From Fragilariopsis cylindrus CCMP1102 (taxonomy: Eukaryota; Bacillariophyta; Bacillariophyceae; Bacillariales; Bacillariaceae): a DNA stretch of 64,000 nt. Both the position numbers and the translations under genes were made by a program. Of the stretch, positions 1 to 10,033 are shown in pieces (the first letter of the stretch is position 1; each line of letters opens with the position of its first letter). The stretch covers positions 868,001 through 932,000 of the forward strand of contig FMBT01000290.1 in NCBI GenBank assembly GCA_900095095.1. The letters are read 5' to 3'. The notes under the pieces are model-generated. The model had not been told where the DNA came from, did not search any database, and saw only the letters and a list, made by a program, of their open reading frames with translations.

Positions 1-68
1 AAGATCCTTTCATTTTCTTGTTTACTCCTCTTTTTACTTACTTTACTTTACTTACTTACTTATACTGT

Positions 69-2297
69 TTACTTATGTCCTGCTGCAATTTGTGCTTGAT
101 TTTTTTTTAATTGTTTTGCATGCTTATCTTGTTCCTTTTTTAATTTTTTGATAGCTGATTTTGTTAATTCAATTTCATCTCCTCCGTCAATCGAATGGGT
201 TGGTAAACCAGTTTCTAAATCGAATTTCGAATATTTACCTTTATATTCATCTGCGAAACGAAATAAGTCTTTTGGTTCTAATTTCATTCTTGCTTCTTTT
301 AATTCTAAATCTTGTTTTTGTTTTAATTTACGTGCAATATTCGCATCCGCTTCACGTTTATCAATACTAGTAACTTTCTTCTTCGATACTTCCTCCTTGA
401 GTGTAACTGTACGATTAAATATTAATCTACCTTTCCCAGTAGTGGCATTATAGGTTGAATCATAATCCACTACAAAGTATCCAATTCTTTCAAATTGAAA
501 TGCTTGATTGGATTGTTTCCGATTAATTTTTGTGCAACAACACATATCATTGATTAGTACAGAGGAATCAATTTTTCCTTTCGAATATATAATTTCAGAT
601 TTCGAATTAATTTCATCTTCCCATAAATCAGTTGGTTCCGGTACAGTAAACAAATGATTATAGATTCGTATTTCACAATCAATAGCAGTTGTGGCTGGTA
701 CCCATGATATCCATGTTTTTGGTTTATTACGTGTTAAAGAATTATCTAAATGACAATTTAATTTCTTGATAACCTTTCTATCATCGTCTTCATATATAAT
801 TTCATCACATATTAAATTACCACCATAATATTTTAATCCAACTGCTTTATTTGGTGCTAGACCATAGTAGTCAGTATCATCTACTAAACGAAAATCAGTG
901 GAATCAATATATATGGATGATGTCATTCCAATTGTATGACTTCCCATTGTTGTATCAGTTGGTGAATTTTGTACTTCAAATGTCATACCATTCTTGTCAC
1001 CTTCTTCATTCGACTCCTTAACAGCATCAATCCAATTCATTATATTAATTTTAATTGGTTGTAATACCGCCATAGCACGGATAGTTTTGGTACTTAATGA
1101 GATTCGTGCAGTCGAATATAATTTTTCCATTTCAATGACATTTGCAGCACGTGTGGCACCGAGATCATTACAAAATTTAGTAATGATTTCTGGTGTAAAT
1201 CCACGACGTCGATATCCTGATAATGTGGGCATACGACAATCATCCCAACCACCAACAATCCCTTTTTGTACTAATTTTAATAAACGACGTTTACTTAATA
1301 CAGTATATTGTAAATTTAAACGTGACATTTCATACACATTCGGTCGAAACATATTTAATTGTGCTAATATCCAATAATAGGGTTCACGTCGTGTTTCAAA
1401 TTCTAATGTACATATTGAATAATCAATATGTTCAATGGAATCACAGATACCATGTGTAAAATCATAATTTGGATAGATACACCATCCATTTTCACCATTA
1501 TCTGAAGAATGTGCTGCAGCTGGATGGGCGGTATATCGTATACGATACGCTACTAAATCATACATATTTGGATTACTCGATGTAAAATCCATTTTTAATC
1601 GTAATGTCCAGGTCCCTTCATCATACAATCCTAATTTCATTTTTTCAAATATCTCGAGGTTGCGTTCGACACTACAATTTCTATTCCGTCCTGGTAATAT
1701 ATCCGAGGATGGAATTGGTGCTTCAACGTCAGGATCATTCTTTAAATTAATTGCTAATACACGTTTCATTGCTAATTCACGTTGAGTTTCCATTTCAATT
1801 TTGGTCATATCACAACAATATGCTTTATCGGATTTTATTAATTGAATGGCATAGTCATATAATTGTTGAAAATTATCACTCGAATACGTCGTTCGTTCCG
1901 GTGTAAATCCTAACCATTTAATATCATCGACAAAACTATTAATATATTCTTGACTTTCGGCATCGGGATTAGTATCATCATAACGAAAAATAGTTTTTCG
2001 ATTTTTTTGGTCGGTTATACCTAATTTATCAAAAGCTAAGGAAAAATTCATATTAATAGATTTTGCATGTCCCATATGTAAATATCCATTGGGTTCGGGT
2101 GGAAATCTAGTACGTATAATGTTTCCATTAATTTGTTGATGTTCTTTTTCTAATTCAATGGAATTTTTAGCCCATTCAATGTCACGTGCTGCTAATGCAT
2201 TACTATTGATTACACTACTAGTAGTTACTGGTGCTGGTGCAACGTCGTCGTCTCCTAGTACTGTTTCCTGTAACATTGTCGTAATAGTATCTACCAT
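69..2297 (-). CDS. QARS1: Glutaminyl-tRNA synthetase (single exon, 742 aa)
   Basis: Class I aminoacyl-tRNA synthetase that charges tRNA-Gln with glutamine in translation. The HIGH signature appears as HMGH in a PPEPNGYLHMGHAKS context near residue 70. The KMSKS-type loop is VLSKRR, followed by GWDDCRMPTLSG and YRRRGF, which is typical of GlnRS rather than GluRS. The catalytic core is followed by the beta-barrel anticodon-binding part, ending near FNRTVTLKEE. Only about 55 residues precede the core, so the long N-terminal domain of animal and yeast enzymes is absent. A basic tail of about 120 residues follows the barrel. It carries YSKFDLETGLPTH and a SAIKKLKKEQ stretch, similar to the appended tails of some eukaryotic synthetases. 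No presequence is evident, so it is probably cytosolic. The ATG at 2297 begins the only long open frame. High confidence. Confidence 0.95.
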   Translation of the reverse strand: MVDTITTMLQETVLGDDDVAPAPVTTSSVINSNALAARDIEWAKNSIELEKEHQQINGNIIRTRFPPEPNGYLHMGHAKSINMNFSLAFDKLGITDQKNRKTIFRYDDTNPDAESQEYINSFVDDIKWLGFTPERTTYSSDNFQQLYDYAIQLIKSDKAYCCDMTKIEMETQRELAMKRVLAINLKNDPDVEAPIPSSDILPGRNRNCSVERNLEIFEKMKLGLYDEGTWTLRLKMDFTSSNPNMYDLVAYRIRYTAHPAAAHSSDNGENGWCIYPNYDFTHGICDSIEHIDYSICTLEFETRREPYYWILAQLNMFRPNVYEMSRLNLQYTVLSKRRLLKLVQKGIVGGWDDCRMPTLSGYRRRGFTPEIITKFCNDLGATRAANVIEMEKLYSTARISLSTKTIRAMAVLQPIKINIMNWIDAVKESNEEGDKNGMTFEVQNSPTDTTMGSHTIGMTSSIYIDSTDFRLVDDTDYYGLAPNKAVGLKYYGGNLICDEIIYEDDDRKVIKKLNCHLDNSLTRNKPKTWISWVPATTAIDCEIRIYNHLFTVPEPTDLWEDEINSKSEIIYSKGKIDSSVLINDMCCCTKINRKQSNQAFQFERIGYFVVDYDSTYNATTGKGRLIFNRTVTLKEEVSKKKVTSIDKREADANIARKLKQKQDLELKEARMKLEPKDLFRFADEYKGKYSKFDLETGLPTHSIDGGDEIELTKSAIKKLKKEQDKHAKQLKKNQAQIAAGHK

Positions 2298-3122
2298 TTT
2301 TTGGTTCTTTTTCTTTTGGAATTTTAATAAATGCTCTGTCTCTTTCTATCTCTATCTCTCTCTGCTTTTTACAATGGCATTGTGTCGTTTGCTTTTAGAA
2401 CTGAGCGTCGAGAAGATTTTCGAAACACTCGTCTAGTAAAATACAGTACACGCGTAAGCAATCAGTCAAGAACAACGATCGCGCTTCTACTTACTGTGGT
2501 ACAACGCGGCAGCATTAATTCTAGTAGAGTGTATTGAAAAGATTTTCGTGGCGATGAGACGAGAGCAATGCATTTAACAGAACGGGTGGATGGATGGACA
2601 GGCTTTACTGTATTCTCGTTTCCACCATGCATACGCTAAAAAGAAAATACTGTACGCGCAAATTTCAGTTCAAAAAATATATTTCGTACAAAAAACGACC
2701 AAACGACAAGACATAAATACGGTAGGAATGGAAGAATTTACCAATTGAAGTATTCTCTCAAAGGATTCGATTCGATTCGTATACAATCGTATCCACTCAG
2801 CCCTCACTTTCTTTCAAATTAATAGTCTAGTAAGCGATTCATTCATATTAGCAAATATACCCTATATTTTTACATTATGTCAGTCTTCACTTTTAAAGAC
2901 ATAGTGCGATATTTGCAATATATTCAACAATAACTACTGAGATGATGACCACATCTATGAATTTCATCTTCCGCTATTCTCCTCACTTTAAAATAAAATT
3001 GCTACCAAGTTTTTCCAAATATCTCTTACAAAAGTCAGAAATGGTAACACATTAAATAGTTTCTTTACATTTTACATTCAAAGATATCAGATATCATAGT
3101 TTATATATTATGGATCGATTTT
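2298..3122. other. Intergenic region
   Basis: Divergent upstream sequence of the synthetase and downstream sequence of the secreted ShK-type gene. A short CT-rich tract (about 2338-2362) lies just upstream of the synthetase start. No coding signal or structured RNA was recognised. Confidence 0.5.
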
Positions 3123-4893
3123 TTATTCACATCCATTGCATGTCTTACGGCATGTTTCACGAACACCAGAAAAATTACATTTTTTCTCTGTTTTGTTTTT
3201 GCGTACCCATTTGCAATTTTTGTTGCGAGTTTTTCCTTTGACGGTCACTTTGAATTTGAATGACGAATCGACGCACGACCCGTTATTGTTTGGTGGAGAA
3301 GGAGAAAAGATATTGTTTGTTGTGCCTGTACCCGGGCAAGATTCTCTCCCAATGTTCGAATAACATTCGCCACTGTCCCATTGACAGCAGCTGGTGTTGT
3401 CATTGCCAACGTTTTTGCATTCATTTTTATTGAATCCGTTATTTTCACAGGCTTCTTCGCCATTCAAATCATCACCTCCTCCAGGTGGTGGTTTAGGTGT
3501 CACGGGCGCTGGCGTGGGAGAAGATTGAGGTGGTTTAGTCGGAGCACGTTGAGGCGCTCGCGTCGGCTTTGTGACTGGAGTAGGAGGAGTGGGAGTAGGG
3601 ACAATTGGTCCAACCTTCAATGAACAAATGTCAATATCAAAAGAATTGCCCTGAGAACCGCATCCTGATCCATCCAAACCACACCCATTCGAACAAGTCA
3701 TAGAGGGAGGATTGTACGTTCCTGTTGCTCCAGTAGCAGAATTTCCTGGTAGGACACCATTCGCAGAAAATAATACCATAGTATTCGGATGGTTGCGAAG
3801 AAGATCAACCATACCTGGTAGTTCCGACTGCATTTTTGCCGGGGTATTGGCTTTCCACTCTTCAGAAATCTGACTTGAATCTAAATAGGATTGCGAACGT
3901 AATTTATGATCAAATTAGTGAGGTATTTATAGAAATAGAGAGAAAAGAAATTATGGACGTGCGCTATTCAAACCTTACCCTGTCCTTTTAGCAGTGAAGT
4001 GAGAGCCCAGTAAATGAATTCAGTCGTCTGGCAGCTGTAATCGCATGTCTTGTCCTAAATTGCGAATGTAGTTTATGATCAAATTAGTGAGGTACTTGTA
4101 GAAAAAGAAACAAAAGAAAGAAATTATGGACGTGTGCTATCCAAAACTTACATCATATGTATAGATCGAACCATCAGGATAATTTTTTGGAACAGAAACA
4201 AAATGGCCGCCTCTAGCAATGTCCATCTGTTTTTGCATAGTACTGATCTTGTTGAGTTTGCTATCGCATTCTGCAAAATCCGTTTTATACGCTGGTGACA
4301 ATCCCTTCTGTGTAACGAGATGGAAAATTTCTTCGATGGCCGCATCACGGCAGTTTCGAGACTCATTAGATCCACTGCATCCAAGTTGAGTTTCAAACAC
4401 ATATAAAGGTTGACCATTGAATGTTTCCGCAATTAAATCGTAATTGGAATCTTTATCTTTTGGAAACAAAGCCATTCCAGACTGACTTGCTCTGATCGTT
4501 TTCACGACATTTGTATCGTCAGCGCATCCATCCTGATCATTATCGAGTAGTTGTGCCAGCATGTTACACGCATGCAGGAATTTATCGCGAGGCCAATCTT
4601 TGGCAAAAATTGAGACTCCATAAGCTATAACCAAAAAGAGAGTAAACAGAAAATAGAAAAAAGGTAAGATAAATCCAACATGATTTGATGGCTCTGTTCG
4701 ATTTGATTTGATTTGATTTGTTCACATCACAAAACTTACGACTGCAGTGTTGTTGGAACTTGTTTTCCATCGACGACCATTGGGTCGGTGGCTTTGAATC
4801 CGGATTATTGGGATATGATGTTACACCGAAAACTCCTTCGGCGCAAAGGGCAAAGCAGACCAACGTCGTGCTAGTCAAGAGGGAAAGATTCAT
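3123..4893 (-). CDS. Secreted Cys-rich protein with P/T linker and ShK-like C-terminus (4 exons, 486 aa)
   Basis: Exons on the minus strand are 4893-4740, 4624-4152, 4054-3979 and 3880-3123. All junctions are GT-AG and the phases agree, giving 487 codons including the stop. The N-terminus is a signal peptide (MNLSLLTSTTLVCFALCAEG). A globular part follows, with a DNDQDGCADD calcium-loop-like motif and an AIEEIFHLVTQKG helix. Then come a Pro/Thr linker (PTPTPPTPVTKPTRAP), a Cys cluster with a CCQWDSGECYS core, and a six-Cys tail (NCKWVRKN ... GVRETCRKTCNGCE). The tail fits the ShK-toxin-like fold seen in many non-toxic secreted proteins. Probably extracellular or wall-associated; the substrate is unknown and no catalytic set is recognised. 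Introns 2 and 3 are near copies of each other (see findings). Exon structure is my own reconstruction. Confidence 0.85.
3881..3978 (-). repeat. Intron copy 1 of a near-identical intron pair
   Basis: Third intron of the secreted ShK-type gene, 98 bp, donor GTAAGG and acceptor TTTAG. It aligns over nearly its whole length with the intron at 4055-4151, with roughly ten substitutions and two small gaps by eye. The exon between the two is not similar to the flanking exons, so the intron itself was copied. Confidence 0.85.
4055..4151 (-). repeat. Intron copy 2 of a near-identical intron pair
   Basis: Second intron of the same gene, 97 bp, donor GTAAGT and acceptor TTTAG. Shared blocks on the plus strand include TTATGATCAAATTAGTGAGG and AAATTATGGACGTG. 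The first intron of the gene (4625-4739) is unrelated and contains TTGAT pentamer repeats. Confidence 0.85.
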
Positions 4894-5099
4894 TGCGTTG
4901 AGTTGTGACAGCTTTCTACAAATTCTATGATCTGTTTGAATTGTTTGCTTTTCGAAGTAAAGAATCTTAAATTATGAGATGACGAAAGCATAAACCATAC
5001 AATAGCGGTACATCAACTGAATGATCATTTCAATTTTAATTTTTTCGTCGTTTATAATGGAAAGATAAGACATCCTAGTAGTTCCGGTATTCTGCTCGA

Positions 5100-5600
5100 A
5101 ATATGACGCAACTCTTAAATGAGTCTTGACCAACCAAGACTCCCCTTAAATGAGTCTTGACCAACCACGACTCCCCCTTTGTACCTGTATCTGTAGGGCC
5201 TTCTAGTTTATAACCTCCCAGTAGGTTAATTATGAAGGATAAGGATCTTTGTTTTCGAAGCATATTTTTAGGTGTTCAGTGAGGTGAGGTCGAACGTTCG
5301 ACTCATGAGTCGAAGTCTTGACCAACCAAGACTCCCCCTAAGTGAGTCTTGACCAACCAAGACTTACTTTGTACCTGTTATCTGTAGGGCCTACTAGTTT
5401 ATAACCTCCCGGTAGGTTAATTAAGATAGATACCACGACTCCCCCTAAATGAGTCTATACCAATTAAGACTCCCTTTTAGATACTCGGTTTTATTCCTTT
5501 GTACCTCTTGTTTGTAGGGCCTACTAGTTTATAACCTCCCCGTAGGTTAATAAGAAGGATACCACGACGCCCCCTAAATGAGTCGATTGATTCGCCGAAT
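5100..5600. repeat. Degenerate tandem array of palindrome-bearing units
   Basis: Three diverged units share GAGTCTTG-ACCAAC-CAAGACTC hairpins, then TTTGTACCTGT, TGTAGGGCC and CTAGTTTATAACCTCCC blocks, then GTAGGTTAATTA. A perfect hairpin with 8-bp arms lies at 5121-5142, and a perfect 18-bp palindrome TTCGACTCATGAGTCGAA at 5297-5314. No coding potential. The origin is unclear; it could be the remains of a MITE or satellite. Confidence 0.75.
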
Positions 5601-5717
5601 GCTATTTCGGAAAGTCATTCAAATAAAAAATATACAGTCTACTCGCGTTAACAAATACAGGTAGTGCACCTTTCCAAGTACGAATATAAAAGCTAAATCA
5701 TGCCAATATAAAAACTA

Positions 5718-8340
5718 AATCGTGCCCAAATTTTACTAGTATTTGTTACTCTAGTATATAATAACAACTTTAGCATCAAGTATATACAGTTAAAAAGTCA
5801 TTTTTCTGAAAAAATATACCATGAAGTTTACAAATGCCGTATTGGATGGAGAAATATTCTATTCCTTAGTCTCCTAAGCCTATTGGTATCTCACAATGTA
5901 GGCTCACACACAGCACACATCAGCTTTTGATGAGATATCTTGTTCAGGATACAAAGTGGGGTAGAACTTCCAAGAAAAAGCATCTTTTTGGTAGGGGGGA
6001 GTTGATCTGCCTTACCATGTGTGTAATAAATGATAGTTCAAAAATATGTGGTATACACTGTTTCAGTTCATGCACACATTCCTTTACAATGACCAGCCTT
6101 TAACGCACCATGTTACTAGTTAATTTGTTGCGGCTATTATTTTTCCTAGAAGAACTTTTTTCGGAAAATAAAATCATGCAACCCATTATATGCTTAATAT
6201 TTATATGTATGCAAGTCAATGGGTTTGACCAGGGGTCTACTTTCTTCGCCAAGGGCCAAAACCCAATTTCTACCCTATATTAGCTGAAATCAACTAAAAA
6301 TATTTTTGCACGAGGTGTAGCATGTGAACCAGAGGCCCTAATAGTTCCGGCTTTAGGTGGGTTAGGGAACTAAATGAGTATATGTGTGGATGTTTCTGTC
6401 AAAATTGGTGTGGTAGCATTTTCCAACCAACAGTGACTATTTTAAATATGGTCCTTGATTACCTTTTTATGAGATATTTTTTAATACAGGGGTAAACTGC
6501 AATTACATCCAGAATAATGTGGGTTGGGATGATGATGCTTTTCATTCACAAGTAATATTTCCTATTGAGGACAGTGAATCCATTCTGTGTTCTAATTTAC
6601 TGTGTAGTGTGGGATGGTGTGTTTATTTCTTATTTTAGGATGATATAACAAATACAAGCTGTATTAATTTATCTTAACAGAAGTAGTATGAAGATGATTG
6701 GTTGGTACTTCAATACAGCAGACACCTACCTGCAGATATGGGTCTTGCAATGCAGCAGACACCTACCAGCAGATATGGGTATGTTTTGAAATGAAAAACA
6801 ACAGCAAGATTTTAATCAGAAATGAACAACAAACATCTCATATGAGAGGGTTGTAAAGGACAACACCAGATAGGTTTGGTGCACAATCATTCACATAGTG
6901 TACTAGAACATTATATGTGCCTCCTACAACTTTGCTGTTCCTGTGGTTGAGGAATATTTTCATTTTGCTATTGATGTGTGCACACAAACAACCAGATCTT
7001 TTGACCAGAAATGAACAGCAAAATATCTCATTTGAAAGGGTTGCACAGGACAAAACTAGACGGGTTGGGTGCATTAAGAATCCTTCAGTGTACTAGAACA
7101 TTGTGTGTGCCTCCTACAACTAGTCTGTTCCTGTGGTTAAGGAATAAAATTCATTTTGCTGTTGATACACTCACACAAACAACCAGATTTTCGACCAGAA
7201 ATGAAGAAAAAAGTATCTCATTTGAAGAAACAATTTGAATGTACACACGCACACAACATCATGACACAACAATAGTTTTGTACAAACCTCCCGTACATAT
7301 TAAAAAAGTACATAGTGAAGAATGGAATACAATGGAAGCATAAAATTTGTAGTGGAGTGCAACAAAGGGACCATTATCATGACACAAAAGGTGCGCCTTC
7401 ACTCATGCTGGCACATAGTAGAAGATGACAATCATGTATTTACCTGTGTGAAACGGAAGGCACATAGAAGAAGCATCATCAAACTACGGACGATAGTTGA
7501 CAACAATTTATCTGACATTCTGCAGGAAGGGATAGTGGAATATTTTTTGGGAGAGTGCATGACAAACACAATGCTAAGACTCAGAGGAAAAGAGGGGATG
7601 GAACAATATGACCTGTTATAGATGAACAACTAATGATAGGATGGGGCAACCTCTTAAGGGGGAAATTCACAAAACAATGGAAGGTACAACAGCGAGCATA
7701 TAAACACAGGATAAGTCCAAAGGATCCAGCATCCCATGAAAGAAAAAGGAGGAGGAGGAAAAGGGAGGAGGAGGAAAAGGGAGGAGGAAAAGAACAAAAG
7801 TAAGTACAGAGGTAAACAGAAAAACAAAATAGAGGCATTTCATTCATTCTTCCAGGCAATTGTCCCATTTATCAAAGAGATATGGAAAGACAGGTGCATT
7901 GGTAGGAACACATCATTAGTAGGAGGAAGAGTCACAGAATATGATGCACTCAAAAAGAAAGTTACACACTTGTATATCAATGAAATATTGTAAAGAAGAC
8001 TGAAGGCAACAAATCAGCAACTAAAAAAATGGCTAATAGATCATAGTATGAAGAAGGTCAAGGAGATAGCACAGACAAGAAGCATACCAATATGGAGACA
8101 TTATACAGCATATAAACCAGCCAAGACAAACATCACTAGGCATGTATCCACCACTAACTAATGTATTTTCTAGAACCAAAACAAGTAGATCAGCAAGGCA
8201 CCACCCACAATACAGAAGAAAACTAAGGTGAACAACATACTCACTAAGATGTTTACAACATTGGGGAAAAAGAGATCAACAAGTGGAGTATTAGAAGTGA
8301 TGAATCAGAGTATTGATGATAGATTTGAAGATGTTCCTAC
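5718..8340. mobile_element. Degenerate dispersed element, copy A
   Basis: The first ~210 bp (to about 5930) match the start of copy B at 48949 in direct orientation. What follows (about 5940-7230) matches copy B in reverse complement, including an internal tandem repeat of about 190 bp (6837, 7026, 7215). Past 7300 the sequence shows decayed coding potential for the C-terminal region of a retroelement polyprotein (separate entry). No intact transposase or polymerase is present. Left boundary inferred from where similarity to copy B begins; right boundary uncertain. Confidence 0.6.
7322..7993 (+). pseudogene. Remnant of a reverse-transcriptase-type protein C-terminal region
   Basis: Broken reading frames inside repeat copy A. 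The first (7322-7621) has W-x-I-x-E-D-D-N-H-V-F-T-C, resembling the post-RT Cys/His segment with the pattern ED..H...C. Further on, in another frame, are WGNLLRGKFTKQW and KVQQRAY, resembling the GW..F..G..S..W...Q..Y block found after it in such proteins. The last frame (7736-7993) ends with IVPFIKEIWKDRCIGRN, resembling the usual lW..RN ending. A poly-basic low-complexity stretch interrupts the frames. Assignment rests on motif order only; no RT catalytic motif (YxDD) lies in the window part. Confidence 0.4.
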
Positions 8341-8576
8341 TTAGTTGACCATATTTACGGATGACCAGAAATGGGGTAATTTATGAGAACAATAACAGAT
8401 TGACTGGACCTACTACACAAGATATCCAGTCATTGAACAAAAGTGTTGTATGTGGTGGTAATGGACTGCCTCAATTCAGTCTCCCAGATAATATTTGCTA
8501 TGCTGTAAAGAATAATGTTGCTAGAGATTACCAGATGTGCAATAAATATATATTAGTTGATCTCTCTTTTCAACCG

Positions 8577-8815
8577 GCGAGTTCTTGTTTGTTTTTGTTT
8601 GAAAACAAACGAGTTTTTGAACTCTCTCCAGTTGATAAAATAATGAGCATGCAGTGTCGCGCTAGCTTGTTCAATTAGATTTTGTATGTCAATTTTTCTC
8701 TTTTTTTTCTTCTTCGAAAACGAGTTAGGGAGGAGTTTGAAATCTCTCCACTTGATAAAATGAGCATGCATGTCGCGCTAGCTTTTTCAATTAGAATTTG
8801 AATGTCAAATAATCT
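8577..8815. repeat. Two tandem ~120-bp repeats
   Basis: Units with CTCTCCAGTTGATAAAATAATGAGCATGC (as separate blocks CTCTCCA, TTGATAAAAT, GAGCATGCA) and GTCGCGCTAGCTT recur at a period of 120 bp, first near 8621 and again near 8741. They lie between the dispersed element and the promoter region of the cupin gene. No open frame of interest. Confidence 0.7.
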
Positions 8816-8838
8816 CCGAGTATCTATTGCTTTGGCTT

Positions 8839-8908
8839 GGGCCTTCCGTTAGTTTAAAAAAAAACACGAGGTTTTGCAAGTTAAAACAAGGGAACTAACG
8901 GAAGGCCC
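8839..8908. repeat. 16-bp perfect inverted repeat around a 38-bp spacer
   Basis: Arms GGGCCTTCCGTTAGTT (8839-8854) and its exact reverse complement (8893-8908). It sits about 190 bp upstream of the start codon of the secreted cupin gene. It may be a small MITE-like insertion or a cruciform-forming site; no terminator function is implied in a eukaryote. Confidence 0.75.
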
Positions 8909-9094
8909 TACTGACCTGTTTGGAAGTACGCACAGCATGTACGCACGCGTGCGGTAGCTGTAGCAAACTGTTCGTGCATTTTTATTTATTCTTCATTTTT
9001 TGTATCCTTTCATTATTAATGTTTGTCGTTTCGCTCATCACACAAACAATTTACTACACTGTACACTCTACATCTAAGACAGACCACCACCACC

Positions 9095-10033
9095 ATGTTA
9101 TCACCATCATCATTCTTTACAAGTACGGCCGTTGTTCTTTTTCTTCTTTCATTTCTTCTTCTTTCTGATAATGATGTTGTCCTCGGAGCCCAAGAAGCAG
9201 TATGTACCAATGGTGTACCGTTACCTGCTGACTTTGATGGTACAGATTGGCCAAAACTTTATCGTTTATCATCATCTGATGCTGACGTGGAGGAACCTAT
9301 GTTGTCCAATGAAGGTGACGAAGTTGATCCATCTGTATTAGCAATGGCTGGTATCACATATCAATATATGGATCCAACTGGATTTGATTATCCTAATGCA
9401 ACAGCTGAAGTACCATGGGAACCACTAACTGATGGTGGTAATAACGATATGGCATTGCAAGAAATTCGTGATACAGAAGACTATCAATATGCTGATATTA
9501 TTGTTGTTGAAGATTTTATACCAACATTTTGGGATGAACATTCACATGAAGATGCAACCGTACGATACATTTTAGATGGATCAGGATATTTTGATTTGCG
9601 TGATGTCAATAATGAATGGGTACGTATGTATGTTGAAACAGGTGACTTTTTAGAATGGCCAAAAGGTATTGAACATCGTTTTACTGTTACAAGTGACGAC
9701 AGTTACATTCAGGCTATGCGTTTGTACAAAGGTTCTGGTACGCCAGATTGGTCCGCTGTACCAAGAAGTGTTAGTGCTGAATATGGAAACAATACTGCAC
9801 GGAATGATTACGTATCAACATACTTATGTGGAAACGATCCTGATATTGTTAATGCTGTTGTTGATAACGGTAACAATGTTACACACGCAGATGATCATGA
9901 TCATGATGAACAAATTGATGAAGAAGTCGATAACGTACCAGAAGATTCTGGATCAATATCGTTCTTCTTCGGTTTCAATAGTATCCTCTCCTCTATCATC
10001 ATCGTTGGAGGAGGAACCATTCTATGTTATTGA
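9095..10033 (+). CDS. Secreted acireductone-dioxygenase-like cupin (312 aa)
   Basis: Start chosen at 9095, where ACCACCATG gives a good eukaryotic context and the protein begins with a signal peptide (about residues 1-31). An upstream in-frame ATG at 9023 would bury that signal. The core matches the acireductone dioxygenase cupin: VRYILDGSGYFDLRD, EWVRMYVETGDF, WPKGIEHRFTV, AMRLYKG and W..VPR. Normal family members are cytosolic and about 180 aa, acting in methionine salvage. Here the H-x-H pair (EHSHED) and the later His (IEHRF) are kept, but the Glu four residues after the second His is Thr. The protein ends with an Asp/His-rich stretch and a hydrophobic tail (SIIIVGGGTILCY), possibly a membrane or GPI-type anchor. 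Family call is strong; catalytic activity is doubtful. Confidence 0.85.
   Translation: MLSPSSFFTSTAVVLFLLSFLLLSDNDVVLGAQEAVCTNGVPLPADFDGTDWPKLYRLSSSDADVEEPMLSNEGDEVDPSVLAMAGITYQYMDPTGFDYPNATAEVPWEPLTDGGNNDMALQEIRDTEDYQYADIIVVEDFIPTFWDEHSHEDATVRYILDGSGYFDLRDVNNEWVRMYVETGDFLEWPKGIEHRFTVTSDDSYIQAMRLYKGSGTPDWSAVPRSVSAEYGNNTARNDYVSTYLCGNDPDIVNAVVDNGNNVTHADDHDHDEQIDEEVDNVPEDSGSISFFFGFNSILSSIIIVGGGTILCY

Noticed and set aside
3123-3240. ShK-like six-Cys tail read as a toxin
   Set aside because: The ShK fold is common in secreted, non-toxic proteins. Context (P/T linker, wall-like architecture) gives no support for toxicity.
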